Below are positions 21,296 to 31,252 of a stretch of 64,000 bases of DNA, piece by piece; position 1 is the first letter of the stretch; every line of letters begins with the position of its first letter. A program made the position numbers and the translations under genes. The stretch comes from an uncultured Bacillota bacterium. GTDB taxonomy: Bacteria; Bacillota; Dethiobacteria; DTU022; UBA8154. The stretch is from positions 107,513-171,512 of the forward strand of contig CALJJZ010000035.1 in NCBI GenBank assembly GCA_937973635.1. The letters run 5' to 3'. Below the pieces are notes generated by a model. The model was not told the DNA's origin. It was given only the letters and a program-made list of their open reading frames with translations, and searched no databases.

Positions 21296-21313
21296 TTACC
21301 CCTCCACCCCCTG

Positions 21314-22738
21314 TTATCCTACCAGTTGCCGGTAAAGATCCAGATATTGCTGTGCCGAAGCCTCCCAGCCGTGGTCCTCCTGCATGGCACCACAAACCAG
21401 CGTTTTCCAGGCATCATGGTTCCGGTAGACAGCCAGGGCCCTTTTTACCGTATTTATCATATCATAAGTAGCATAATGCTTAAAGGTGAATCCATTTCCC
21501 GTCCCCGCCGCCTCGTCGTAGTTACGGATCGTATCCTTAAGCCCGCCCGTCTCCCGCACCACCGGTATAGCGCCATAGCGCAGGGCAATAAGCTGGCCGG
21601 TGCCGCAGGGTTCAAAGAGGGAAGGCATCAGGAAGAAATCGGCTCCGGCATAAATCTTGCGCGCCAGGGACTCGTCAAAAAAGATATTGACAGAAAGCTG
21701 TCCGGGGAAGCGCCCGGCCTGCTCTGCAAGAAAGCGGGTATATCTCTCTTCCCCTGTTCCCAGGAAAACCAGCTGTATGCCTGTGCCCAGGAGCTCAGCC
21801 AGCCCTTCCACAATTAAATCCACCCCCTTTTGCTCTACCATGCGGTTGATAAAGGCGCACAAGGGGACCTCCCCGTCCTTTTTCAGGCCCAGCTGTTCTT
21901 GCAGCAACAGCTTGTTCTGCTGCTTTTTGGAGAGGGAGCTACGGTAATTGACAAAAATATCCGGGTCCGTGGCCGGATTGTAGGCAGTACGGTCAATGCC
22001 GTTGACAATACCGCGCAGTTGCGCGCTGCGCTGCTGCAATATCCCCTCCATGCCGTACCCGTAGCCGGGCTGCTGAATCTCCTGCGCATAGCTGGGAGAA
22101 ACGGTCGTAAGGTAATCGGAAAAAACCAGTCCCCCTTTGAGGAAGCTAACCTGGCCGTAAAACTCCAGGGCCGACACGGTAAAGTAGCTTTCGTCCAGCT
22201 CCAGCAGGTCTTCAAGGATTTCCCGGGGGAAATTCCCCTGGTAGAGGATATTGTGGATGGAGAAAACGGTCTTAATCTTCCGGCACAGAGGGTCAGCGGC
22301 GTAGTGTGAACGGAGAAAAACGCTGACAGGGCCGGTATGCCAGTCATGGCAATGCAGAATATCGGGTATAAAGTCCAGGCTGGAAAGGGACTGAAGCACG
22401 GCCCGGCAGAAAAAGGCAAAGCGCTCCGCATCGTCATAAAAACCATAAAGGCCGCTGCGGTGAAAATAATAGGGGTTCTCGATAAAATAAAAGGGCACCG
22501 CCCGGTAATCCAGGCGCTTCAGTTCACAGTACTGGTAACGCCAGCTCAGCGTAACCATTACTTTTTGCAGGCGGGACATATTGGCATAAGCATGGGGATC
22601 CTGCCCGTAACAGGGCATAATTACCCGGGCGTCCACGCCCAGCCGGCGCAACGCAGCCGGCAGGGAACCCACTACATCGGCAAGTCCTCCCGTCTTGGCA
22701 AAGGGAAAAGCCTCCGCGGCCACAAACAACACTTTCAT
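21314..22738 (-). CDS. glgA: Glycogen synthase
   Basis: MKVLFVAAEAFPFAKTGGLADVVGSLPAAL (KTGGL), FLMPSLFEPCGTGQLIALRYGAIPVVRETGGL. Confidence 0.95.
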   Translation of the reverse strand: MKVLFVAAEAFPFAKTGGLADVVGSLPAALRRLGVDARVIMPCYGQDPHAYANMSRLQKVMVTLSWRYQYCELKRLDYRAVPFYFIENPYYFHRSGLYGFYDDAERFAFFCRAVLQSLSSLDFIPDILHCHDWHTGPVSVFLRSHYAADPLCRKIKTVFSIHNILYQGNFPREILEDLLELDESYFTVSALEFYGQVSFLKGGLVFSDYLTTVSPSYAQEIQQPGYGYGMEGILQQRSAQLRGIVNGIDRTAYNPATDPDIFVNYRSSLSKKQQNKLLLQEQLGLKKDGEVPLCAFINRMVEQKGVDLIVEGLAELLGTGIQLVFLGTGEERYTRFLAEQAGRFPGQLSVNIFFDESLARKIYAGADFFLMPSLFEPCGTGQLIALRYGAIPVVRETGGLKDTIRNYDEAAGTGNGFTFKHYATYDMINTVKRALAVYRNHDAWKTLVCGAMQEDHGWEASAQQYLDLYRQLVG

Positions 22739-22821
22739 TGTTGATCAGCCTCCCCCATTTTAAAAGCACGCTTAGCGCATACCGGCGCGCCTTCCAATTA
22801 AGATCCGGGATCAACCAGGGC

Positions 22822-23937
22822 CTAAATAATTTTCCTCTTCTCTGCCACCAGGGGCAGCTCCGCCGTCCCGCTGACCGTTTGGCCCGGCGACACGCACACG
22901 TCTTTGTCCAGAATTACCCGGTTAAGCACGGCGCCGGTGCCAATTTCACATTTTTGCATGACAATACTGTCCTTGATATACGCTCCGGGCTGGACTTTAA
23001 CTCCCCGGAATAAAATGCTATTTTCCACAGTGCCGCCAACTATGCAGCCGTTGGCCAAAAGAGAGTTTGTAACGGAGGAGCCTTTCAGGTAACGGGTGGG
23101 CGGTTCGTCTTTGATTTTCGTATGGATAAGCCCGGGGAAAAAAAATAGCTCCTCCCAAATTTCCCGCTGCAGCAGCTCCATACTGTGGCGGTAATAAAGT
23201 TCTATGGTATCGATCACGGCAGTGTACCTTTCCAGCAAATAGGCGTAAACTTTAAATCTCCGCAGGTTCGGCATAATAACTCCTGTGAGCAGGTCTGTGC
23301 CTCCATTATGTAAGTTCTTTTCCGCCAGTTCCAGGAGCAGGTTTTTGGAAAGGATATAGATCTCCAAGAGTATGCTGCTATTCTCCGGCTGTTTTTCTTT
23401 CTCCGTAATGGCCAGGACCCTACCCCTTTCGTCCAACTCCAGGCAAAGCCGCGGCATCCCCCCGGCGGCGGCAACCCTTTCGCTGTAAAAAACCGTTATC
23501 TCCGCTCCCTTTTCCTGATGATAACGTACCGCCTCTTTAAAAGCGATATTACAGACGATATTGGCAGCGGCCACCACAACGGTTTTCTGGCTGCTCCGGT
23601 CAAAGTAGTCCCTGTGGGCAAAAAAACTGTTCAGGTCAAAATCAGGCAGGGAAGGGGCGTCCAGGGTATGGGGCGGCAGGATAATCAGGCCGTCCTGTTT
23701 GCGGCTCAGATCCCAGCTCCGGCCCGAGCCCAGGTGATCCATAAGGGAACGATATTTCTCCCGGGTAAAGACAGCCACATTTTGCATCCCTGAGTTGGCC
23801 ATACTGGAAAGGACAAAATCCACGAGCCGGTACTTACTGCCAAAAGGGACGGAAGCAATACAGCGGGGGCCGGTAAGCGCCCCCAGGAGGTCGCCGCTTT
23901 TACTGCTGACATTGATTACGCCCATAACATCTTTCAT
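22822..23937 (-). CDS. glgD: Glucose-1-phosphate adenylyltransferase, GlgD-type subunit
   Basis: MKDVMGVINVSSKSGDLLGALTGPRCIASVPFGSKYRLVDFVLSSMANSGM typical GlgD N-terminus. Confidence 0.92.
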   Translation of the reverse strand: MKDVMGVINVSSKSGDLLGALTGPRCIASVPFGSKYRLVDFVLSSMANSGMQNVAVFTREKYRSLMDHLGSGRSWDLSRKQDGLIILPPHTLDAPSLPDFDLNSFFAHRDYFDRSSQKTVVVAAANIVCNIAFKEAVRYHQEKGAEITVFYSERVAAAGGMPRLCLELDERGRVLAITEKEKQPENSSILLEIYILSKNLLLELAEKNLHNGGTDLLTGVIMPNLRRFKVYAYLLERYTAVIDTIELYYRHSMELLQREIWEELFFFPGLIHTKIKDEPPTRYLKGSSVTNSLLANGCIVGGTVENSILFRGVKVQPGAYIKDSIVMQKCEIGTGAVLNRVILDKDVCVSPGQTVSGTAELPLVAEKRKII

Positions 23938-24004
23938 TACTCTTCCCCTTTCCCGGCAGGAATATGGCAGAGACAGCTTCCTAAATAGCGCTGCTGTCAG
24001 ATCT

Positions 24005-25171
24005 TCAACTGTTGATAAAGGTGTTCTCCTGAATAATCATGTTTTCTTCTACCAGGATAATTTGTGGCGCAGCCCCAGTCCTGTCGTCGTAGATGCGGCA
24101 GCCGTCTTTAATCACCGTGTTCTCATCGATAATCGCCCTTTTAACCTGCACATTACGGCCAATGCGCACGTACGGCATGATTACCGCGTCCTCAATCAAC
24201 GATCCTTCCCCCACGCGCACGCCGGTAAAGAGGACGGAATGGCGCACCGTCCCTGCGACGGTGCAGCCCTCGCTAACCAGCGATTGTTCCACACTGGCCG
24301 TAGCGGTAAGGAGCTGGGGCGGCTGACTGGGGTTAACGGTATAAATACGCCAGCTATGGTCGTCCAGCTTGAGGGCAGGTTCTGGCTCCAGCAGGTCCAT
24401 ATTGGCCTCCCAGAGAGACTCTACCGTTCCCACGTCTTTCCAGTAACCATAAAAGCGGTAGGCATACATCCGACAGCCTTCATGCAGCATTAAAGGGATC
24501 ACATCGCCGCCAAAATCGTTCCGGGAAAGGGGGTTTTTATCGTCTTTTTTAAGATATTTTCCCAGGATCCTGCGGTTGAAGAGGTAGACCCCCATGGAAG
24601 CCAAGTTGCTGAGGGGCTGCTTCGGCTTTTCGGCAAACTGGATGATCCGGCCGTCTCCATCCGTGTTCAAGACGCCAAAACGGCTTGCTTCCTTCCAGGG
24701 GACCTCGATTACGGCGATGGTCACATCGGCTTCTTTTTCTTTGTGGTATTTAAGCATCAGGGAATAATCCATTTTATAAATATGGTCCCCGGAGAGGATG
24801 AGGACATAACGGGGCCTGTGCTGTTCAATAAAATAAAGGTTTTGAAAAACGGCGTTGGCCGTACCGCGGTACCATTTTCCTCCTTTCTCCTGGACAAAAG
24901 GCGGCAAGATGGTTAGACCCCCTTCCTTGCGGTCAAGGTCCCAAGGGATGCCTATGCCCAGGTGCGAATTGAGAATCAGGGGCTTATACTGGGTCAGTAC
25001 GCCTACGGTATAGATCCCCGAGTTGGTGCAGTTGCTCAGCGTAAAATCAATAATGCGGTACTTGCCGCCAAAAGGCACCGCCGGCTTCGCCAGCTCCTTG
25101 GTCAGAAAGCCCAGCCTGCGCCCTTCCCCGCCGGCCAGCAGCATGGCCACACATTCCTTTTCTTTAACCAC
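24005..25171 (-). CDS. glgC: Glucose-1-phosphate adenylyltransferase
   Basis: [57 protein letters not shown]. Confidence 0.95.
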   Translation of the reverse strand: MVKEKECVAMLLAGGEGRRLGFLTKELAKPAVPFGGKYRIIDFTLSNCTNSGIYTVGVLTQYKPLILNSHLGIGIPWDLDRKEGGLTILPPFVQEKGGKWYRGTANAVFQNLYFIEQHRPRYVLILSGDHIYKMDYSLMLKYHKEKEADVTIAVIEVPWKEASRFGVLNTDGDGRIIQFAEKPKQPLSNLASMGVYLFNRRILGKYLKKDDKNPLSRNDFGGDVIPLMLHEGCRMYAYRFYGYWKDVGTVESLWEANMDLLEPEPALKLDDHSWRIYTVNPSQPPQLLTATASVEQSLVSEGCTVAGTVRHSVLFTGVRVGEGSLIEDAVIMPYVRIGRNVQVKRAIIDENTVIKDGCRIYDDRTGAAPQIILVEENMIIQENTFINS

Positions 25172-25203
25172 CCTGGCAGCCCCCCTTGTATATATACTCT
25201 AAA

Positions 25204-26946
25204 TTAATATCCGGCAATCTTTTCCGCATAAGCGCTGCGCAGTTTTTCCATAAAAGCTGTGTCCATCGGACCCTGGAGTGTCTTCACCTCCTGAAAACGC
25301 AAAGGGATAGAGATGCGAGAGGGGTCATAGCCGCTTTCTTTTTTGATCTGCCAGCGTTCCCGCTGTAAAAGAGAGAAGCGCCCTTCCAGATCTTGGGCCA
25401 ACCCGGCAAAACCGGCGGCGCTGAGGGCTGTGGCCACCGTCTCCTCATCATAGATGTTGCGGGCAAAAAGGCAGGCAACCAGGCAGGTAAGCATAAGCCT
25501 CTGCCTCTCTTCCTTTTCCAGATAGACCAGGGCCTGGGCCAGCTCCGGCTTTTTTTGCTGATCCAGCTGGTAGCCGGCACTGTCGAGGTGGGAATAACGA
25601 AAGCCCAGGGCCTGGGAAACAAAAAATACGGGGCCGGTGGCATAGCCGGCCATCTCCTGGCCCAGCACACAGGCAAATTCAGCGCCGCCGTAGCGGGCTG
25701 CGGCTGCTGCCGTCCCTTCACCCAGCAGGCGGTAAAATTCATTGGGCCGGGTGGCAATGGCAGCGATGGCCCGGCGGTAGAGCTCCACCTCCCCGAAAGC
25801 CAGGGGCACAAGGGTTTCGGCCTCCCCCACAAGGCCGGCGGCACGGGCTTCTGTGGCCCAGGCCAGGGCCACGCCGCAGCTGATCACGTCCAAGCCCCAT
25901 TTTTCCGCTTCGTCCAAAAGCAACATCACCGCTTCTCCCGGCGCCAGGCCCAGCATGCTGCCCATGGCAAAAATCGGTTCGTGGTCATAGGAGACCTGCT
26001 TGTAGTAATATTCATGCTCGGGGCCAAATTTCTCCCGCAGCAGGCCGATATGGATGCAGCCTACGGGGCAGCCGCTGCAGGCGATCTGACGCAGCAGCAG
26101 CTTCTCGGCAAAGTATTCCCCGCTAATCTGCTCGGCCCCCTCAAAGGTCGTAGCGCTGAGGTTGCGGGTGGGCAGGGAATGCAGGCCGTTTAGGACCAGG
26201 ACATTTACAGGCGTCCCCAGGTCATGGTACTTGGCCATGGCGCCGGAGCCAGTAATCCGCTGGTAGATCTGGCGGTAAACCTGTCGGTATTCCTTTCCGT
26301 CCCCGGGCAGAGGAAAAGAGCGGCTGCCGCTTACCATCACCGCCTTCAGTTTTTTACTGCCCATGACCGCCCCGGCGCCCAGGCGCCCGAAATGGCGGAA
26401 AGTATCTACATTAATACAGGCGTATTTTACCAGGTTTTCCCCGGCGGGGCCGATGCGCAGGATACTGCGTTGCCCGCGGCCCTGCGGTTCGCTTGTGCGG
26501 ATCGTGCGGGCCGTTATGCCTGCGTCCATGCCCCACAGGTGGCCCGCCTCCTTGCAGGCAAAATGGTTGTCCCCCAGCACCAGGTAAACGGGCCGGGGCG
26601 ACTGCCCCCGGATGATAAGGGCATCAAGGCCGGAGAAGCGCAGGGCCAGGGCCAGGCGCCCGCCGGCATGGGTCTCCACATAATCGCCGCTGTAGGGAGA
26701 TTTAAAGCCCAGCACCACCTTGCTCATGAGGGGGTAGTAACCTGTAAGGGGGCCTATGGCAAAAATAAGGGGCTGCCCGGGGGCAAAGGCATCTTCGCCA
26801 GGTTGGCCATATTCACGGTAAAGGGCGGCGGCCAGGCTGCTGCCCCCCATCTTTTCCCTCAGGTCCTCCCTCTTTTGCAGGCGGCAGGCACCCCGTTCCA
26901 GATCGACGATCATAATTGTCAGAGGCGGATGATGATTATTTTCCAT
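25204..26946 (-). CDS. Aldehyde:ferredoxin oxidoreductase family protein
   Basis: 580 aa; GPLTGYYPLMSKVVLGFKSPYSGDYVETHAGGRLALALRFSGLDALIIRGQ, RFGRLGAGAVMGSKKLKAV-type motif, CSGCPVGC cluster ligands. Confidence 0.92.
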   Translation of the reverse strand: MENNHHPPLTIMIVDLERGACRLQKREDLREKMGGSSLAAALYREYGQPGEDAFAPGQPLIFAIGPLTGYYPLMSKVVLGFKSPYSGDYVETHAGGRLALALRFSGLDALIIRGQSPRPVYLVLGDNHFACKEAGHLWGMDAGITARTIRTSEPQGRGQRSILRIGPAGENLVKYACINVDTFRHFGRLGAGAVMGSKKLKAVMVSGSRSFPLPGDGKEYRQVYRQIYQRITGSGAMAKYHDLGTPVNVLVLNGLHSLPTRNLSATTFEGAEQISGEYFAEKLLLRQIACSGCPVGCIHIGLLREKFGPEHEYYYKQVSYDHEPIFAMGSMLGLAPGEAVMLLLDEAEKWGLDVISCGVALAWATEARAAGLVGEAETLVPLAFGEVELYRRAIAAIATRPNEFYRLLGEGTAAAAARYGGAEFACVLGQEMAGYATGPVFFVSQALGFRYSHLDSAGYQLDQQKKPELAQALVYLEKEERQRLMLTCLVACLFARNIYDEETVATALSAAGFAGLAQDLEGRFSLLQRERWQIKKESGYDPSRISIPLRFQEVKTLQGPMDTAFMEKLRSAYAEKIAGY

Positions 26947-26976
26947 CGCTTTTTCTCCTGTCTCCCCTATTCAGCT

Positions 26977-27387
26977 TCAGTCCATCGCCACCATGGCCAG
27001 ACAGGCATGGGGGCAGAAAGGCACGCAACGCCCGCAATGCAGGCAAACAACCGGCTCAAGGGTTTCCCGGTCCTGACGTATGGCCTTTACAGGGCAGGCC
27101 CCGACACAGGCGGCGCAGCGCAGGCAGAGCTCCCGCTGGTAACGCACGCCCCTACCGCCCGGCCTTTCTGTCAGTGCCCCGGTAGGGCAGACGGCCACAC
27201 AGGGAGGCCGGGGGCAGGCCAGGCAGTAGCTTGCCTCAAAGCCGGCTGTCAGCCCCCCCACGGAACGCACGTATATACCGGAACGGGACCAGGAGAGGGA
27301 ACCATGGACCAGGCGTGCGCAGGCCATCATACACGCATAACAACCGATACAGCGTTCCATCGCCACAGCTCTAAGCACTTTAGCCAA
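26977..27387 (-). CDS. Polyferredoxin-like 4Fe-4S protein, AOR partner
   Basis: CIGCYACMMAC, CLACPRPPCVAVCPTGAL, CLRCAACVGACPVKAI, CLHCGRCVPFCPH. Confidence 0.92.
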   Translation of the reverse strand: MAKVLRAVAMERCIGCYACMMACARLVHGSLSWSRSGIYVRSVGGLTAGFEASYCLACPRPPCVAVCPTGALTERPGGRGVRYQRELCLRCAACVGACPVKAIRQDRETLEPVVCLHCGRCVPFCPHACLAMVAMD

Positions 27388-27462
27388 AAAGATCAGCTCC
27401 CAGCATCAAAGCATAAGTCAACAAAAAACGTAAAGGGAACCCCTGCCAGCAACGGCAGGCCG

Positions 27463-29358
27463 TCAGTCGAAGAATTCCCGTTTTAAATAAACGACGGCCA
27501 GCGGGGGCAGCGTAAGCTGCAAACTGCAGGGCTGGTTATGCCACCACAGGGAACCGGCCGGCAGGGGACCGCTGTTTACGCAGCCCGAACCCCCGTATTC
27601 CAGGCGGTCGCTGTTGAAAACCTCCCGGTACAAACCGGGAAAAGGAACCCCAATACGGTAGTCTTCCCGCACAACCGGGGTAAAATTGCAGACGGCCACG
27701 AGGAAAGCCCCATCACCGGCACGGCGCATAAAAGTAATCACGCTCTGGTTGTGGTCGTTAAGGTCAATCCATTGGAAACCCGGCGGCGCATGATCCTGCT
27801 CCCAGAGAGCTTTTTCCCGGCGGTAAAACCAGTTCAGCTCCCGTACATACCGCTGCATCTTCCCGTGCAGCTCGTAGGAGAGGAGATGCCAGTCCAGGCT
27901 CATGCTTTCGTCCCATTCCTTAAACTGGCCCCACTCACCCCCCATAAAGAGCAGCTTTTTCCCCGGGTGCGCCGCCATATAGCCGTAAAGCAGGCGCAGG
28001 TTGGCAAACTTCTGCCAGTAGTCCCCCGGCATTTTCTCCAGCAAAGACCCTTTGCTGTGCACCACCTCGTCGTGGGAAAGGGGCAGGATATAGTTTTCCG
28101 TATAGGCATACCAGAGGGAAAAAGTCAGCTGGTGGTGCCGGTACTTGCGGTAAAGGGGATCAGTCCGCATATAGGCAAGGATATCGTTCATCCAGCCCAT
28201 ATTCCACTTGTAGTTAAAACCCAGGCCCCCACAGTATACGGGAGCGCTTACCAGGGGCCACTGGGTAGAATCTTCGGCAATCATCAGCACCCCGGGGTAA
28301 TAGTGGAAAACCTGTTTGTTGAGGCGCTGCAGAAAAGAGACGGCCTCGAGGTTTTCCTTCCCGCCGTAGCAGTTGGGCGTCCATTGTCCTTCCCGGCGCC
28401 CGTAATCCAGATAAAGGATGCTGGCCACGGCATCAACGCGCAGACCGTCGATATGATAATAATCAAACCAGAAAAGGGCGTTGGAGATAAGGAAACTTAT
28501 GACTTCCGGACGCCCCAGGTCAAAATAAAGGGTGTCCCAGTCCGGGCTCTCCCGCCGCTGGGGATCACTGTATTCGTAAAGGGGCGTGCCGTCAAAATTG
28601 GCCAGGCCATAGGCATTTTTGCAGAAATGTCCCGGTACCCAATCCAGGATCACGCCAAGGCCCCTGCGGTGGCAGCAATCGACAAAGTACATAAAGTCCT
28701 GGGGTGTGCCATAGCGGCTGGTCACGGCATAATAGCCCGTAGCCTGGTAACCCCAGGAAGCATCAAGGGGATGCTCCGCCAAGGGTAAGAGCTCCAGGTG
28801 AGTATAGCCCATCTCCACGGCGTAATCAACCAGGTCTGCGGCCAGTTCACGGTAAGATAGAAAAGCGCCGTCTTCACCGCGCTTCCAGGAACCGGCATGG
28901 ACTTCGTAGATGGCAAGGGGCCGCCCGTAGAGGGTATTTGCCTTACGCTGCTCCAGCCACTCCCCGTCCTGCCAGGGATAGCCCTCAAGGGAACAAAGGC
29001 GGGAAGCGTCCCCGGGGCGCCTGTCCGCTGTAAAGGCATAGGGGTCTGCTTTCAGCAAGAGCTCTCCTGCGGCGGTGAAGATCTCAAACTTGTAAAAATG
29101 CCCCTCCTCTGCGCCGGGCACAAAGGTCCACCACAGGCCTCCCTCGCTGATGCGCCGCAGGGGGTGGAGCGCGCCCTGCCAGCCGTTAAAATCGCCGCAG
29201 ACCCTTACCTGCGTGGCGTGGGGTGCCCAGGTACAAAAGGACGCCCCTTTTACCCCTTCATACTCAAGGAGGTGAGCGCCCAGCATGGCGTAACTGTGAT
29301 AGAGGCTGCCTTCATGAAAGAGGTATATCTGCTCCTTTGAGGGCACGCAGGGTGGCAA
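27463..29358 (-). CDS. glgB: 1,4-alpha-glucan branching enzyme (GH13)
   Basis: GVKGASFCTWAPHATQVRVCGDFNGW, DGLRVDAVASILYLDYGR, MIAEDST, LPLSHDEVVHSKGSL. Confidence 0.95.
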   Translation of the reverse strand: MPPCVPSKEQIYLFHEGSLYHSYAMLGAHLLEYEGVKGASFCTWAPHATQVRVCGDFNGWQGALHPLRRISEGGLWWTFVPGAEEGHFYKFEIFTAAGELLLKADPYAFTADRRPGDASRLCSLEGYPWQDGEWLEQRKANTLYGRPLAIYEVHAGSWKRGEDGAFLSYRELAADLVDYAVEMGYTHLELLPLAEHPLDASWGYQATGYYAVTSRYGTPQDFMYFVDCCHRRGLGVILDWVPGHFCKNAYGLANFDGTPLYEYSDPQRRESPDWDTLYFDLGRPEVISFLISNALFWFDYYHIDGLRVDAVASILYLDYGRREGQWTPNCYGGKENLEAVSFLQRLNKQVFHYYPGVLMIAEDSTQWPLVSAPVYCGGLGFNYKWNMGWMNDILAYMRTDPLYRKYRHHQLTFSLWYAYTENYILPLSHDEVVHSKGSLLEKMPGDYWQKFANLRLLYGYMAAHPGKKLLFMGGEWGQFKEWDESMSLDWHLLSYELHGKMQRYVRELNWFYRREKALWEQDHAPPGFQWIDLNDHNQSVITFMRRAGDGAFLVAVCNFTPVVREDYRIGVPFPGLYREVFNSDRLEYGGSGCVNSGPLPAGSLWWHNQPCSLQLTLPPLAVVYLKREFFD

Positions 29359-29475
29359 GGCTTGTCCTCCTTTTCCTTTTTTAGAAACTTGGCCTTCAGA
29401 AATTAGCGGTCTGGAGGCGCAATTATTATCTTCTCTAAACTATTATCCTTTTCCTGCCCCGGCTAACAAAATTGC

Positions 29476-30606
29476 TCAGGAGTCGATTACGGTCTGGCTG
29501 AGCCGGGTATGGGGAGGCAGGGTGAGGCGGGGCCAGATCTTGACCTCCTCCAGGAGGCAGTGTTCAGCAAGGCAGCACTCCCCTCCCAGCACCACCATCT
29601 CTCCCAGGCGGCTGTATGCCCCAATCAGGTTGTTTGCTCCAAGCAAAGCACCCTCCAGCACCGCCCCGGCACCCAGGCGATTGCCCGGGCCCAAAATACT
29701 GCGGCCTACGCTGGAGCCCCGGCTTAAGTACGAACCTGCCCCAATTACCGCCGCAGGACCGGCCACTGCCCCTTCTTCCAGGCAGGCCCCGGCCCCCAGG
29801 AAAAGGGGGGGGAGAAGCTGCACCCCCCCAGCAATATTTACGTGCTGCTCCATCCAGATGCCGGGGCTTACTTCTTCCCCGGGGACGGTAATCCCCCCTT
29901 CTCCAGCAAAAGCCAGGTTATGGGCCTGCCGGTATGCCGCAAACGTCCCCAGGTCACTCCAGAAGCCCTCGACCACATACCCGTACAGGGGCATCTTCCG
30001 TGCCAGCAGCAGAGGGAATAAATCCCTGCTAAAATCAAAAAAAGTTCCGGGGGGAACCAGCTCAAGCACTTCCGGTTCCAGGAAATAGGTGCCGGTATTA
30101 ACCAGGTTGCTGAAAATTTCATGGGGAACTGCGGGCTTTTCCATATAACGAGTTATACGCCCCTCCCGGTCCAGCGCCGCAATGCCAAAGCCCCGGGGGT
30201 CATGATGCCGGAGCAAAAGCAGCGTAGCCAGGGCGCCCTTTTGCCGGTGGAATTCAAAGGCAGGGATAAGCTCAAAGCCAAAGAGCACATCACCGCTGAG
30301 AACGAGCAGCGTCTCCGAGGCACCCGGCGCGGCATGGCGAACGCTGCCAGCCGTGCCCAGCGGCTGCGGCTCTACGGCATAAGTAAGCTGCAGCCCCAGG
30401 GCAGCGCCGTCGCCGAGATACTGCTCAATGCTCTCCGGGCAGTAGTGGAGCGTCAACACCGCCCGGCTTACGCCGCTCAACTGCAGTTTTTGGAGGATAT
30501 AGGAAATTAGGGGACGGTCAAAAAGGGGGAGCATGGGTTTAGGCAGCAGGCAGGTAAGGGGATGCAGGCGCGTGCCCAGCCCTCCGGCCATCACCACAGC
30601 GTTCAT
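29476..30606 (-). CDS. Sugar nucleotidyltransferase with C-terminal left-handed beta-helix
   Basis: MNAVVMAGGLGTRLHPLTCLLPKPMLPLFDRPLI; hexapeptide-like C-terminus. Confidence 0.88.
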   Translation of the reverse strand: MNAVVMAGGLGTRLHPLTCLLPKPMLPLFDRPLISYILQKLQLSGVSRAVLTLHYCPESIEQYLGDGAALGLQLTYAVEPQPLGTAGSVRHAAPGASETLLVLSGDVLFGFELIPAFEFHRQKGALATLLLLRHHDPRGFGIAALDREGRITRYMEKPAVPHEIFSNLVNTGTYFLEPEVLELVPPGTFFDFSRDLFPLLLARKMPLYGYVVEGFWSDLGTFAAYRQAHNLAFAGEGGITVPGEEVSPGIWMEQHVNIAGGVQLLPPLFLGAGACLEEGAVAGPAAVIGAGSYLSRGSSVGRSILGPGNRLGAGAVLEGALLGANNLIGAYSRLGEMVVLGGECCLAEHCLLEEVKIWPRLTLPPHTRLSQTVIDS

Positions 30607-30718
30607 CTTGATCCCTCCCTTTGAGTTTATTATAATCGTTCAGCCATCTTCCGGCAATCTCCGCAAAAATTTCTTTAAAAATTTTTTTATAATTTTAAAA
30701 AATTTTTGCAATTTGCCC

Positions 30719-30747
30719 TTGACAAAAGTTTCGCACCATGAGATAAT
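30719..30747 (+). promoter_or_regulatory. Sigma-A promoter of candidate ncRNA copy 1
   Basis: TTGACA (30719-30724), 17-nt spacer, GATAAT (30742-30747); preceded by AATTTTAAAAAATTTTT UP-like tract. Confidence 0.75.
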
Positions 30748-30753
30748 CATCAT

Positions 30754-31108
30754 GCAGGTTCCGAGAGGCAGCAAAAAAACCTGCCGGCTCAACAAGAGCA
30801 GGGCCACGATCCCGAAAAAGAGCGGCAAGCGTTGGAGCGTGTCGACTCAGGGAGTGGTGTCACTATAAAGGAGAGCCGGACGTAACGGGAAAGGCAGTGC
30901 CGTAAAAGCCAAGGAGGTCCCGAGGTAATCCAGACCTCAGGGGCCGGCCAGGCGGTGCCGGACCGGGGCAGCTTCTCCCCATGAAAAAGGAGCCTTCTCC
31001 GGTGAGCGCGGGAAAGCCCGTGCAAAGAGGCCGTGTGGCCTAACGAGCCACAGGCTGGAGAAGCCCTGGGAGAAGGAAAGGGTTTTGGAGATGTCTGTTG
31101 GAGCCTGC
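30754..31108 (+). ncRNA. Candidate structured ncRNA, copy 1 (unclassified)
   Basis: GCAGGTTCC (30754-30762) complementary to GGAGCCTGC (31100-31108) with one G-U; shares CAGGTTCCGAGAGG and GTCTGTTGGA.CCTG with copy 2; several internal hairpins; no credible ORF. Confidence 0.65.
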
Positions 31109-31220
31109 TTGCATTGTACAAAAAAAGACGCCTCAAGCTCCCTGAGAATCATGGGCAGCACAAACTCCGGTGTCTTAAAGCAAAGCATTTTAAATTTTTA
31201 AAGCCTTTTTTAAAACTGCT

Positions 31221-31250
31221 CCCCCGCCTCCGGGCCCGGGGTTTTTTTTA
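31221..31250 (+). terminator. Putative intrinsic terminator downstream of ncRNA copy 1
   Basis: CCCCGCCTCCGGGCCCGGGGTTTTTTTT. Confidence 0.5.
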
Positions 31251-31252
31251 TA

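Noticed and set aside
26224-28788. Long plus-strand ORFs 26224-27486 (420 aa) and 27538-28788 (416 aa)
   Set aside because: Antisense to clearly identified AOR/ferredoxin and glgB; low-complexity composition expected from antisense of GC-rich codons
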